Source: Neobacillus ginsengisoli
GTDB lineage: Bacteria; Bacillota; Bacilli; Bacillales_B; DSM-18226
Reading direction: 5' to 3'
DNA length: 64,000 nucleotides
NCBI RefSeq assembly: GCF_030813055.1
Contig: NZ_JAUSTW010000008.1
Location: 204,489 to 268,488 of the forward strand
Part shown: one piece after another, positions 46,384-55,105 of the stretch
Layout: each line of letters begins with the position of its first letter
Numbering within the stretch: position 1 is the stretch's first letter
Made by a program: the position numbers and the translations under genes
The notes under the pieces: generated by a model
Database searches by the model: none
Seen by the model: only the letters and a program-made list of their open reading frames with translations
What the model was told of the DNA's origin: nothing

Positions 46384-46926
46384 TTTAAGTTCCCTCCTTT
46401 TTCACTGTTCTCCGTATTGTCAATTAATAGATAAAAAAATAGTGATTTACAAATTTTTCAAAGGAATTCATCTATAAATTTATTCTGTTTTATTTATATA
46501 AATTCCTTCTTTAATTAGCTATTAAAAACAATATCTAACATTATAGAATAATTACATCACATTCCTCTCTCCAACAATCTGGCCCTTTACATAAAGAAAG
46601 ACACTTTCCTTATTACAGAAAAGCGCCCTTTAATGGAAGATCGATCAACACCCATTGTCCTGGGAACGCTTGGCATACATCTTCCCATTTCATTTGAGTC
46701 ACCTCCAAAGGTATTTATATATATTTTATCATGTTAGGATTGGTTTTTAATAGTATTGCTATTAATTCCTTTTCCAACAAATTTTTTCGTTACTTCAAAA
46801 AAGGAGTTGTTCTACAATATGGCCCCGATTCAAAATAGGACACTATCTTATTCTAGAATGGCGCCCTTGAAAAACGACATCCCTTGTTGAAGGAATTTTT
46901 TCTGTGTCCCTGTTACTTATTTTTCT
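46384..46926. repeat. Intergenic region with two dispersed-repeat copies
   Basis: Copies at 46581-46635 (GGCCCTTTACATAAAG...AAAAGCGCCC) and 46821-46870 (GGCCCCGATTCAAAATAGG...ATGGCGCCC). The first half is nearly the same as 53569-53600. No gene seen. Confidence 0.6.
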
Positions 46927-47118
46927 CTAAAAGTATTTGAGATAATCCATGACATATCCCCAGTTTTGTTCGCAACGTTGTTTGTCTTCCTTTGCCTTAA
47001 GATTATCTTGTGTAATTGTTAGCCTTGTCGTTCCCCCTTCTTGTATCAAGAAATATGTAACATTCTGATAGTTTTCCGGCTCGTCCTCTATTGCTATCGA
47101 ACGCATTAGCAATAACAA
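46927..47118 (-). pseudogene. C-terminal fragment of an SRPBCC/AHSA1 protein
   Basis: YFLIQEGGTTRLTITQDN and CEQNWGYVMDYLKYF match the last two strands and the long C-terminal helix of AHSA1-type START-like proteins. The first hundred residues are missing upstream, so it is a relic. 47119-47397 otherwise holds only the terminator below. Confidence 0.65.
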
Positions 47119-47342
47119 TATTAAACAAATAAAGACGAAGTTCGAGGTCTGATTAAGAAAAAGTACATATTATTGATACTTTTAACATTTTTAAATAAGT
47201 ATAACAAATGAAGTACGGAAAGCTGTTAGATTGGAATTTCTATGAATGGCTTATTTGTTGAGAGTGAATTTGTTTGAATGGCTTTCTGATACCAATAAAT
47301 ACTGATGGCACCAGTAAGGATGCGATTGGCCGTCGCACAAAA

Positions 47343-47367
47343 AGGGGAATGGATTTCACCATTCCCT
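47343..47367 (-). terminator. Terminator of DUF4822 lipoprotein gene
   Basis: GGGAATGG / CCATTCCC stem; on the minus strand it is followed by CTTTTTG. Confidence 0.75.
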
Positions 47368-47397
47368 TGACGACATGTCAATCTTATTTGACGTTTT

Positions 47398-48393
47398 TTA
47401 AAAACTAAATTTTGGTTTAAAATCACCTTTATAAGGTTCATATTCAACGAATACAGTTATGTCTTTGCCATCTTTGTCTTTACCAGTTCTTTTATAGGTA
47501 AATTTATTATTATTAAGTTCGGTAAGTTCAAGTGCGGCACCATACTTTTTATCTCCAATTGAAACATGGGCTCTTATTTTATTTCCGTGTACAACATCGA
47601 AGTAGCCATAATCACCGCGGCTTTCTCCTGTTTCAGCATTGAAAAACTCATATTTATTCGTCTTATCATCAAATTTTGCCAGACTTATAAAATTTGAATT
47701 ATATTTTGTTACATCATTGGCGTTTTCATCTAATACCTTTGTTCCGTGCCAAAGGGTGCCACCTAAAATTTTATCTCCATCAACGTTTTTAACAATATCT
47801 CCTGTAGTAGTGTCCAACTGCTTGTCCGGGTCAGTAAAAGAATGCTCTTTTTCTTTATATGGAACATGTTCAACGAATACCTCTACGTCGTTGCCATTAG
47901 CATCTTTTCCCATTCTTTTATAAGTAAAAACATCTTTATTTAGTTTTGTTATGTCAACAACAGCTTGGTAATTCATTGATTCTGAAATTAATATTCTCTT
48001 CTTTCCATCATTGGTGATAAAGAAAGTTCCTTTATCGCCACGACTTTTACCCGTTTTAGCATCAAAAAATTCATATCTTCCTGATTTCGCATCATATTTC
48101 GCAAGACCAATGAAATTTGCATTCTCTTTTGTTAGGTCATGATTATTTTTGTCATATACTCTTGTACCTTGCCAATTTGTGCCACTAAGAATGTTAGCCA
48201 TTTCCTGACTTTTAGTCAGTTTATTTTCGGATTGCTTTTTTTTATTTGAATCTTGGACTTTATTTACTTTCGTTTGTTCTGTTTTTGTTTCGTTCTTTTG
48301 TTCACTTGCGTTAACTTGCGTACTTGTGCTACACGCTGCTAATGCTATTGCCAAACCGAGTAAAGGTGATAATATTTTTGCTTTCTTAATCAT
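47398..48393 (-). CDS. Two-domain DUF4822 lipoprotein
   Basis: About 331 residues from the ATG at 48393, with GGGGATG as ribosome site; the frame upstream to 48432 is not needed. Signal peptide with lipobox (LAIALAAC) and a Lys/Gln-rich linker to about residue 60. Then two copies of one 120-residue domain: first SGTNWQGTRVYDKNNHDLTK...FTYKRMGKD, second GGTLWHGTKVLDENANDVTK...FTYKRTGKD, both with (I/S)LAK(Y/F)D, FF(D/N)A(K/E)TG(K/E)SRGD and VFVE(H/Y)(V/E)PYK. This is the DUF4822 arrangement, an exported protein of unknown function. Single gene with its own terminator. Confidence 0.85.
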   Translation of the reverse strand: MIKKAKILSPLLGLAIALAACSTSTQVNASEQKNETKTEQTKVNKVQDSNKKKQSENKLTKSQEMANILSGTNWQGTRVYDKNNHDLTKENANFIGLAKYDAKSGRYEFFDAKTGKSRGDKGTFFITNDGKKRILISESMNYQAVVDITKLNKDVFTYKRMGKDANGNDVEVFVEHVPYKEKEHSFTDPDKQLDTTTGDIVKNVDGDKILGGTLWHGTKVLDENANDVTKYNSNFISLAKFDDKTNKYEFFNAETGESRGDYGYFDVVHGNKIRAHVSIGDKKYGAALELTELNNNKFTYKRTGKDKDGKDITVFVEYEPYKGDFKPKFSF

Positions 48394-48486
48394 TTTTTCA
48401 TCCCCTAATTCAAAAATTTTAATTACAATCATTATTTAATGTAAAAAAATAATATGATTTCGCTGATAATCTCTTATCCTTTCTTG

Positions 48487-49197
48487 TTATTTAGCTCCTG
48501 CTTTTAACAAGATCTTTATAATCTCTTTAAAGCCTTTTTCACTGGCGTGTTGTAAAGGAGTCACATTATTTTTGTCTGGAATGGTCACATCCGCCCCATG
48601 ATCTATCAGCAATTGCACCGTTTGCTCCTGTTCTTTATCTCCATTATTCAAAATAATCGCTTCTAATAAAGCGGTCCAACCGATATTATTGACATGATTC
48701 ACATCAATATCTGTATGGGTGAGAAGTTCTTTGACGACATCGACATAGCCATGTTCTGATGCCGGGATTAACGCAGTTCCTCCATAACGGTTTGTAATCG
48801 TCGGGTCGGCCCCTGCTTCAATTGTAAGCTTTAAAATATCTAGATAGCCTTCTGCACCGGCATACAGGAACGGATTATTTTTCATATCATCCCGGATATT
48901 CACATCTGCCCCCGCTTTGATGAGCACGTTTACCGTATCGACATCCTTATTATAGGTTGCAATCATAGTCGGGGTCCGTCCTTTTGCGTCCTGTGCGTTA
49001 ATATTCGCCCCTTCCTTAATGAGTTTGCTTGTCTTGTTCGTCTCCCCACGCTCTGACGCTTCAAGCAGCTGTTCATTCAATCGTGCGCTCACGGTTTTTC
49101 TCTCCTTTTCTTGTTTTTTCGGTTCTATACTGTTAGTTGAGACACAAACTTGAAGCAAAAGAATACATGCGACAAATGCCATCATCCACTTCCGCAT
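48487..49197 (-). CDS. Secreted ankyrin-repeat protein
   Basis: A 236-residue protein with an N-terminal signal (MRKWMMAFVACILLLQVCVS; a lipobox-like LLQVC cysteine is possible) and about five ankyrin repeats from residue 45 onward, e.g. ERGETNKTSKLIKEGANINAQDAKGRTPTMIA and YNKDVDTVNVLIKAGADVNIRDD, ending KEIIKILLKAGAK. Ankyrin repeats bind proteins; exported bacterial ankyrin proteins sometimes protect or inhibit enzymes. No partner is adjacent: the guanine deaminase gene upstream is 80 bases away on the same strand and may be coincidental. Confidence 0.88.
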   Translation of the reverse strand: MRKWMMAFVACILLLQVCVSTNSIEPKKQEKERKTVSARLNEQLLEASERGETNKTSKLIKEGANINAQDAKGRTPTMIATYNKDVDTVNVLIKAGADVNIRDDMKNNPFLYAGAEGYLDILKLTIEAGADPTITNRYGGTALIPASEHGYVDVVKELLTHTDIDVNHVNNIGWTALLEAIILNNGDKEQEQTVQLLIDHGADVTIPDKNNVTPLQHASEKGFKEIIKILLKAGAK

Positions 49198-49278
49198 AAA
49201 ATCCGCCCTATTTTAATTTTATTGTCATGGTTGCTCTTGTTTCATGGGTAGCGAAATTTGTATCCCGGGCTTTTTCTT

Positions 49279-49740
49279 TTATTCCTTCATTTCTTTCCAA
49301 AGCTTAAAAGGATCCTTGTTTTGAGAATGTTTGTCCAGCTTTATCAATTGAATGTCTCGCTGTTCTTTTGGAAGTCCAATTTGTTTATAAACGTATTTCG
49401 TTCCTAACCCAAATTCTTCTTCCTCATCAGCAGTATAGGCATAATACACATGCTTCAAATTTGCCCAGTAAATGGCGCTTAAACACATTGGGCAAGGTCC
49501 CCCGCTTGCGTATATTTCACAGTCGGAAAGGTCAGATGTGCCTAGCGTGCGGCAAGCCTCACGAATAGCCAGGAGTTCAGCATGCGCCGTTGGATCGTGT
49601 GTTTCGAGTACATCGTTTACTCCCTTTGCAACAATCTCTCCATTTTTGACGATCACTGCACCAAATGGTTTCCCCTTTTTGTTTTTCGTATTATCATAAG
49701 CTAAATCGATTGCCAGTTGCATGAATTCGTTATGACTCAT
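49279..49740 (-). CDS. guaD: Guanine deaminase (CMP/dCMP deaminase fold)
   Basis: A 153-residue zinc deaminase with HAELLAI (His53, catalytic Glu55) and GGPCPMCLSAIYWA (Cys83, Cys86). Length and the C-terminal PLPKEQRDIQLIKLDKHS-like region, ending DPFKLWKEM, match B. subtilis GuaD, which turns guanine into xanthine. The start overlaps the purine permease gene by 11 bases, so both are translated from one message: uptake of a purine base and its deamination. Confidence 0.9.
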   Translation of the reverse strand: MSHNEFMQLAIDLAYDNTKNKKGKPFGAVIVKNGEIVAKGVNDVLETHDPTAHAELLAIREACRTLGTSDLSDCEIYASGGPCPMCLSAIYWANLKHVYYAYTADEEEEFGLGTKYVYKQIGLPKEQRDIQLIKLDKHSQNKDPFKLWKEMKE

Positions 49741-51049
49741 TTAAAGATACTCCCTTGGAATTATGTTTTTTGGTTTTCCATAGTTGTTCCAGCACAATAA
49801 CAATGATCGTACCGACGATGAGACCATTGCTAAAAATATATTGAAAAATGGTCGGCATCCCCTGAAATATTCCTTTAGGAAGAAACATTAACCCCATTCC
49901 GATGAGCAACGTGATTCCTAAAATCGTTAACCGACGCTCGTCTAATTTGTCTTTCAATAGAGATTGAAAGGAGATCCCGATCATTTGCACAAAGGATGCT
50001 AAACTGGCGGCACAGGCAATAGGACCAGGAAGCATAGCCAGGAAGTTGACGATCTCCGGGACAAAGGCTATGCCTGCTAAAGCTAAACTTGCTATTAGGA
50101 AAGGCATGATTTGTTTTTGCCCGGTTAATCGAATAAACCCCGCTGATACCGGCAATGGCACAATTCCAATCGTAGAAAATAAGGCAGATAACACATGTGT
50201 AATTCCGCCTGCCCAGCTGCCGCGGTTAATCGTTTGTTTTTCGTCTTTTCCAGTTTCAGGAACCACTTGTTTGACAGCTGTAACAGCTGCTATTGTATTA
50301 GAGACTAAAATAAATGTAAACACGATAGAGGTTACAACCATTCCGCTATTTAAATGAGGGGGCCCCCAGGCAAAAATATCTGGTAATTTGATGAAAGAAG
50401 TATGTGTAGAAATCGTATTGGAGGTTTTCCCTGACAGGACATAGAGTAACCATCCTAATAAAATCCCCAACAGCACGGAGTAGCTTTTCATCCATCCCTT
50501 TCCTTTTATAGATAACACAATAACTAGCACAAATACGCCGAATGAAATTGCTGTGATTCCATAATCTACGCCGGACTGGGCTTGTATTCCGAGCATTCCT
50601 TCTAAAAAAATACCGCTAAGTTGAAGAGCCAGGATCAAAAGGAAAGAACCCGTAACTAAAGGAGTGAACAAAAACAGCAGCCGATTAACGAGGCCTGTTG
50701 CGCCGAGAATGAACAGTAAAAGTCCTGCAACCATCATCCCCCCTTCTAAAAGTTGTAATGTTTCTTTTGTACTTTCCCCTTGATGAGTGGCTACGCCTGC
50801 TAAAATGACAAATACACTGACCCATGAACCTGCAGGCCCGTCAGCGATCGGATAGTGATGTCCGAACCATCCCTGCATAAATGAGCTAATCCCCACAACA
50901 AAAAAGGTTCGTTGCATTAATTCGGATATTTCTTTCATCGATAAATGAAATACCCCTCCGATGACAATCGGTAATGCAACAGAAGTGGCCAAGAGGAAAA
51001 AGAACCATTGAAAGATGCTTAAACTGCCGTAAGTACGTTGTTGCTTCAA
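49730..51049 (-). CDS. NCS2 family purine/pyrimidine permease
   Basis: A 439-residue inner-membrane carrier with 12-14 helices. Family marks include QRTFFVVGISSFMQGWFGHHYPIADGPAGSW and a later GFIRLTGQKQIMPFLIASLAL. The closest group is the xanthine/uracil/purine permeases (YcdC/YbbY-like) of the NAT/NCS2 family; it would import guanine, xanthine or a relative by proton symport. It overlaps guaD downstream and is divergent from a LysR regulator. The ATG lies after AATTTGAAGC with a weak GGTGAAAC ribosome site. Substrate inferred from guaD coupling. Confidence 0.88.
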   Translation of the reverse strand: MKQQRTYGSLSIFQWFFFLLATSVALPIVIGGVFHLSMKEISELMQRTFFVVGISSFMQGWFGHHYPIADGPAGSWVSVFVILAGVATHQGESTKETLQLLEGGMMVAGLLLFILGATGLVNRLLFLFTPLVTGSFLLILALQLSGIFLEGMLGIQAQSGVDYGITAISFGVFVLVIVLSIKGKGWMKSYSVLLGILLGWLLYVLSGKTSNTISTHTSFIKLPDIFAWGPPHLNSGMVVTSIVFTFILVSNTIAAVTAVKQVVPETGKDEKQTINRGSWAGGITHVLSALFSTIGIVPLPVSAGFIRLTGQKQIMPFLIASLALAGIAFVPEIVNFLAMLPGPIACAASLASFVQMIGISFQSLLKDKLDERRLTILGITLLIGMGLMFLPKGIFQGMPTIFQYIFSNGLIVGTIIVIVLEQLWKTKKHNSKGVSLNES

Positions 51050-51139
51050 ATTGTTTCACCCTAATCAATAATGTATATTTTTATGCACTTGCCAAATAAG
51101 AAAGGCATTTTCTGTTTCGATGTTCTAACTACTCTTTGT

Positions 51140-51169
51140 TTGACATAAGCATCCTTGTTTCATTATGAT
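51140..51169 (+). promoter_or_regulatory. Sigma-A promoter of the LysR gene
   Basis: TTGACA (51140-51145), 18-base spacer, TATGAT (51164-51169) on the plus strand, 80 bases before the LysR ATG. Confidence 0.65.
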
Positions 51170-51250
51170 ATCTTAGAATGAAGCATATGAAAAATATAAA
51201 AAAAATTAATTTTTCTTAAGTTTTTCATATAATGAGGAGGTTTTTTATTT

Positions 51251-52132
51251 ATGGATATAAGACAATTGCGATATTTTATAACCATTGTAGAAGAAAGAAA
51301 AATTTCTGCTGCCGCTGTACGACTTCATATTTCTCAGCCTCCACTAAGCCAGCACCTGAAAACAATGGAAGACGAGCTCGGAACGAAATTAGTAGAAAGA
51401 AATGGAAAATTTTTAGAGGTTACGGAAGCTGGAAAAGCTTTATATAAGTATGCCTTACAAATGACTCAGTTAATGGAAGAAGCGAAAATGGAAGTAAAAG
51501 AAGTCGGAATCGGGGTAAGCGGAAGGCTTGCGTTAGGGATCAATACGTTTTCGGTAGTAGGATTACGTGAATTACTTCACGGGTTCCGCGCAAAATATCC
51601 TAAGGTAACCTATAAAATTCATCAAAATGATTCAGCTCAACTTTGCCAATTAGTGAGAGACCGGATTGTAGAGCTGGCGATTATCCGATTACCGCTCGAG
51701 TTACAGGATTTCAAAGTGATCCACCTTCATACAGAACCTTTTTACTTTATTGCTTCAACTAAAAAGAAACCGTTTAATTGTGAAGTTACGCTTGTTGACA
51801 TTCAAAACCACCCTCTGATTTTACCAAGTACAGAAGGATTGGGAGTTCATTATATGATTTTAGAAGCATTTTCAAAGGCTCAACTTCATCCGAACATTGT
51901 TGCCGAGTGCTCTGATATCTCCCTTTTATTAGATTTAGTCGTATCTGATTTTGGAACAGCTATTGTTCCAGAAACTGTAATTAAACAATACAAAAACTAC
52001 AATATCCAAGCTTACAAAATTAAAGATACAGAGCTAACTGCATCTACTGGGTTAATTGGACTGAAGAATCATTATCTATCAAAAACCGCGCAAAACTTTG
52101 TTAACCTTTTAACAGAACACAAGAATGATTAA
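51251..52132 (+). CDS. LysR family transcriptional regulator
   Basis: A 293-residue LTTR with the N-terminal winged helix (MDIRQLRYFITIVEERKISAAAVRLHISQPPLSQHLKTMEDELGTKL) and a type 2 periplasmic-binding-like effector domain (about 90-290). GAGGAGG precedes the ATG. It is divergent from the purine permease-guaD pair, the usual arrangement of a LTTR with its target operon, so it probably controls purine uptake and salvage; the effector is unknown. Its effector domain resembles CitR/YwbI-type regulators only in a general way. Confidence 0.92.
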   Translation: MDIRQLRYFITIVEERKISAAAVRLHISQPPLSQHLKTMEDELGTKLVERNGKFLEVTEAGKALYKYALQMTQLMEEAKMEVKEVGIGVSGRLALGINTFSVVGLRELLHGFRAKYPKVTYKIHQNDSAQLCQLVRDRIVELAIIRLPLELQDFKVIHLHTEPFYFIASTKKKPFNCEVTLVDIQNHPLILPSTEGLGVHYMILEAFSKAQLHPNIVAECSDISLLLDLVVSDFGTAIVPETVIKQYKNYNIQAYKIKDTELTASTGLIGLKNHYLSKTAQNFVNLLTEHKND

Positions 52133-52152
52133 GTCAGGTTTTAAAAAAATAA

Positions 52153-52178
52153 ATTAGGGACAGTCATGACTGCCCCTA
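52153..52178 (+). terminator. Terminator of LysR gene
   Basis: TTAGGGACAGTCATGACTGCCCCTAA forms a long near-palindromic stem (one A/C mismatch) after the stop codon, followed by TTATTTC. Confidence 0.75.
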
Positions 52179-52267
52179 ATTATTTCAATTATTTTAAATT
52201 GCTCACTCTTTGAGTAATTTCGTCATTTATTTGATCATCTACTGAAATACGTTTATTTATTCCAAAA

Positions 52268-52305
52268 GGGGTAGCGTCAGGAAAATGCTGATTTACAACG
52301 GTAAG
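52268..52305 (+). repeat. 38-bp Tn3-family-type terminal inverted repeat (copy B)
   Basis: Starts GGGGTAGCGTCAGG and ends GATTTACAACGGTAAG. It has the same orientation as copy A at 26169, and the same hairpin and GCGCCC tail follow inside it (52321-52398). No transposase gene adjoins it. Confidence 0.75.
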
Positions 52306-52320
52306 GAAAATATAATACTA

Positions 52321-52365
52321 AAAAGCCCAATTTCTCAGTATTAAATTGAGAAATTGGACTTTTTT
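52321..52365 (+). terminator. Repeat-associated hairpin (copy B)
   Basis: AAAAGCCCAATTTCTCA / TGAGAAATTGGACTTTTTT, followed by CGTTACTCTAGAAAAGCGCCC, parallel to the copies at 26221 and, inverted, 55243-55298. Confidence 0.7.
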
Positions 52366-52509
52366 CGTTACTCTAGAAAAGCGCCCTGTTTGTTGAATAT
52401 CGATTATTTCTAAATAATCAATTCATCTCAATGCTCTATTTTATTAAAAAAATCTATTTTTATTCTGTGAGAGCACCGGTTATTTGACTTAATATCTGAT
52501 GTATTTTCA

Positions 52510-53472
52510 TTAAAACTCAAATTTTACAGGTCTTAAAAATAAATCTTCAAGTGTTTCTTTTGCGTTTTTATTCTCAAATATTATCTCATATATAGCATTA
52601 CAAATTGGAAGTTCAATGTCATACTGTATGGATAAATCTCTTAATGCCTTAACTGTTGCAACACCTTCTGCTAATTTCCCAAACCTCTCTCCTTCAACAA
52701 ATGCTTGTCCAAATTTTCTATTATGGCTATGTACCGAGAATAATGTTGCTTCATAATCTCCTAGATGACTTAATCCATATATTGTTATATCATTTCCTCC
52801 CATTGCTCTAACAAGACGAGAAATTTCTCTTGTCCCCCTTGCCATAAGTGATCCTTTTAAACTTCTATAATTTAATCCATCTAACATTCCTGCTGCTATA
52901 CCCATCACATTTTTTGTAGCAGCTCCAAGTTCATTTCCAATTAGGTCTTGACCATAGTAAAACCTAATTAAATCACTATTAAGCTCTTGAACAATCTTTT
53001 TCGTTATTTCAATATTTTCAGAACCTATAACCATACAATTAGGTATATGCTTTACAAAATCTTGTACATGCCCTGGCCCTACCCATACTGCTAAGTTTAT
53101 ATTTTTTCCAACTTCTTCACCAAATACTTGAGAAAGTCTTTTTCCACTCGTAGCTTCTAATCCTTTCATGCATAAAATGAATGTTTTACCTTGTATTCCA
53201 TTTAATGATTTTAATTGATTTGCAAATGAACGTAATTCTTGAGCACTAATAGAAATGATTATAATTTCAGCAAATGAAACTGATTTTTCTAATGAATTAC
53301 TTAATTCTAGATCCTCTGGTAATGAAAGATAATCATTTTTTCTGGTTTCTTTTAATCCAATGTAATTTTTTGAGTTTTCTCTTCCCCATAGAATTACATT
53401 ATGTCCAACTTTATTAGCATACCAAGCTAAAAATGTTCCCCAACGGCCACATCCTAAAACTGAAATATTCAT
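52510..53472 (-). CDS. NAD(P)-dependent glycerol-3-phosphate dehydrogenase homologue
   Basis: About 320 residues from the ATG at 53472 (AAGGGGAAGG upstream; the longer frame to 53499 passes through the ribosome site). Rossmann motif MNISVLGCGRWGTFLAW, then KGLEATSGKRLSQV, NELGAATKNVMGIAAGMLDGL with the catalytic lysine, and MGGNDITIYGLSHLGDYEATLFS, all of the GpsA fold. The usual GPT(F/H)A motif reads GPGHVQDF, and the gene is very AT-rich. It is therefore probably a divergent, acquired paralogue rather than the housekeeping gpsA, which normally sits beside der. Product would reduce dihydroxyacetone phosphate for lipid or wall polymer synthesis. Confidence 0.8.
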   Translation of the reverse strand: MNISVLGCGRWGTFLAWYANKVGHNVILWGRENSKNYIGLKETRKNDYLSLPEDLELSNSLEKSVSFAEIIIISISAQELRSFANQLKSLNGIQGKTFILCMKGLEATSGKRLSQVFGEEVGKNINLAVWVGPGHVQDFVKHIPNCMVIGSENIEITKKIVQELNSDLIRFYYGQDLIGNELGAATKNVMGIAAGMLDGLNYRSLKGSLMARGTREISRLVRAMGGNDITIYGLSHLGDYEATLFSVHSHNRKFGQAFVEGERFGKLAEGVATVKALRDLSIQYDIELPICNAIYEIIFENKNAKETLEDLFLRPVKFEF

Positions 53473-53568
53473 TTTTTCACCTTCCCCTTTTCTAATCAAT
53501 TATGCTTTAGTTTAACAACAATTATTTCAAACTACCATTATTTGTGAAATAAGTTATTCAAGAAAATG

Positions 53569-53740
53569 GCCCTTTACATAAAGAAAGAGCGCATTTCTTA
53601 TTCTGGAATTGCGCCCGATTATGGAAAATATTATTGAAGATAAGCCCCCATTACTTTAAGTGTAAATCTTCACAATCTGTTTCGTAACTCAAACAAGCAA
53701 AAAGGCGATGCCTTTATTCAAGCATCGCACTCGTTTATTG
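53569..53740. repeat. Dispersed-repeat copies
   Basis: 53569-53627: GGCCCTTTACATAAAGAAAG, then GCGCATTTCTTATTCTGGAA, then TTGCGCCCGATTATGGAA. A second, looser copy at 53706-53740 has GATGCCTTTATTCAAGCATC and GCACTCGTTTATTGAAG. Confidence 0.6.
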
Positions 53741-53749
53741 AAGATAAAT

Positions 53750-54130
53750 TCACTTTTTTTCCATTACTGCAAAGTAATTATTTTCACTATCTGCAAAATT
53801 AAATACTCTACCTGAAGGCATATTTACAATTTCTCCGACTGTAACGTTTTTGTTTGATAAGTCACTATATAAATTATCGAAATTTTTTGAGAAGAACATT
53901 AAAGAAGGTGTACCAAGATTTAATTCGGGCGACATTTTCGCAATAAGTTCCTTATTATGGAGAATAATGCTTGTTTCAGCTTCTTTAGTTGGAGCAATTT
54001 CAATCCATCTCATACCTTGACCATTGTCTTCCTCTGAAATTACACTAAACCCTACTTTTTCTGTCCAAAACTCCTTTGCTTCATCTTGGTTATTAACATA
54101 CAACATGATTTGACCTACATTACTAATCAT
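53750..54130 (-). CDS. Glyoxalase/bleomycin-resistance (VOC) family protein
   Basis: A 126-residue single VOC domain: VGQIMLYVNNQDEAKEFWTEKVGFSVISEED, then GMRWIEIAPT and the C-terminal MPSGRVFNFADSENNYFAVME with the last metal-site acidic residue. Such proteins bind a divalent metal and act on small thiol adducts, antibiotics or aromatic compounds; the substrate cannot be told. ATG with AGGAGTG upstream. It lies 85 bases after the SRPBCC gene on the same strand and may be part of the ArsR-SRPBCC transcript, although its base composition is much more AT-rich. Confidence 0.88.
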   Translation of the reverse strand: MISNVGQIMLYVNNQDEAKEFWTEKVGFSVISEEDNGQGMRWIEIAPTKEAETSIILHNKELIAKMSPELNLGTPSLMFFSKNFDNLYSDLSNKNVTVGEIVNMPSGRVFNFADSENNYFAVMEKK

Positions 54131-54215
54131 TGATATTTACACTCCTTTATATAATTAATTACAAAACTTAATGATTCTAAACTTTTCTAACGCTAAAATC
54201 AGCGTTACGGTAACT

Positions 54216-54731
54216 CTACTTCAGCGACTCTACAAGCTCGTTCAAACGGTCCCAAGTTTCGGTGATGCCCTGCACCATGCCCATGTCCATGACGGTCTTA
54301 AGGGCCTCTTCGGAAACATATTCAGCACGGTTTATTAGCTTTGTCTTTCCACCCAAATCGATGAATTCCAATGTGATCTCGGTCGACGGCATGGAGTCAT
54401 TCAAATTACCTTCGGCATCCGAAAAGTAATCGGTGTAGACGATCTTCTCCGGCTCGATAATCTCCTTATAAACCCCTTTGCCCCAGGATTCCATACCAAA
54501 AAATTGACCCTGATTCTGATCGACACACTTCATACAGTAGTGCCAAACGCCTCCCGGACGGAAATCGACGGTGCAGACTGGAATCTCCCAGCCCCTCGGC
54601 CCCCACCAGCGTTTCAGATGCTCTGGCTCTTTAAACATCCTGAATACGAGATCGCGTGGCGCATCGAAAACGCGCTCCAGTACCAATACCCGATCGTTCT
54701 CTACTCTCGATACCAATGCGTTGTTTGACAT
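54216..54731 (-). CDS. SRPBCC/AHSA1 family protein
   Basis: A 171-residue START-like protein: VLVLERVFDAPRDLVFRMFKEPEHLKRWWGPRGW, the DFRPGGVWHYCM segment, and a C-terminal helix with MGMVQGITETWDRLNELV. AHSA1-like proteins have a hydrophobic ligand cavity; when paired with an ArsR regulator they are thought to act in stress or toxic-compound responses. It is 29 bases downstream of an ArsR gene in the same operon. The gene is markedly richer in G+C than its surroundings, a sign of recent transfer. AAGGAGGAATTAC precedes the ATG. Confidence 0.9.
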   Translation of the reverse strand: MSNNALVSRVENDRVLVLERVFDAPRDLVFRMFKEPEHLKRWWGPRGWEIPVCTVDFRPGGVWHYCMKCVDQNQGQFFGMESWGKGVYKEIIEPEKIVYTDYFSDAEGNLNDSMPSTEITLEFIDLGGKTKLINRAEYVSEEALKTVMDMGMVQGITETWDRLNELVESLK

Positions 54732-54760
54732 CGTAATTCCTCCTTGAACATGAAATGATT

Positions 54761-55105
54761 TTATGATTTTTCCTTGTTTTGCAATTCCTTCAAATAATCA
54801 TCTAGATTGTCGAATCTTTCTTGCATCACGCGCCGGAAGGACTGTATCCAAGAATCCAGCGCTTGGAAGGGCTCGGGCCGGAGCTTGTAGATGCGGCGGT
54901 TAGCTTCGGCCTGCACTTCCACAATCCCGTTGTCGCTTAGCACTTTTAGATGCTTCGAAGTTTGGGGCTGCCTCAATCCCAGCTGGTCGGCGATTTCCCC
55001 AACGGTCAGGGGACCGTCACGCAAGAGTTCGACGATATTCATACGATTTGGTTCAGACAAAGCGCTCAGCGTCGTCATGTTCACGCCCGGAATCTTCCCT
55101 GACAT
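54761..55105 (-). CDS. ArsR family transcriptional regulator
   Basis: About 114 residues from the ATG at 55105, preceded by GAGGTGAG; the frame upstream to 55147 is probably untranslated. The winged helix reads LSEPNRMNIVELLRDGPLTVGEIADQLGLRQPQTSKHLKVLSDNGIVEVQAEANRRIYKL, without obvious CxC metal ligands, as in the SdpR-like branch that pairs with SRPBCC proteins. It likely represses its own operon. High GC and shared codon choice with the next gene show they moved together. Confidence 0.9.
   Translation of the reverse strand: MSGKIPGVNMTTLSALSEPNRMNIVELLRDGPLTVGEIADQLGLRQPQTSKHLKVLSDNGIVEVQAEANRRIYKLRPEPFQALDSWIQSFRRVMQERFDNLDDYLKELQNKEKS

Noticed and set aside
47226..47447. 73-codon ORF on the minus strand
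   Set aside because: It overlaps the end of the DUF4822 gene in another frame and includes its terminator.
51050..51250. Possible purine riboswitch upstream of the purine permease
   Set aside because: The conserved loop and junction bases of the purine aptamer are not present; only a LysR-type divergent region is seen.
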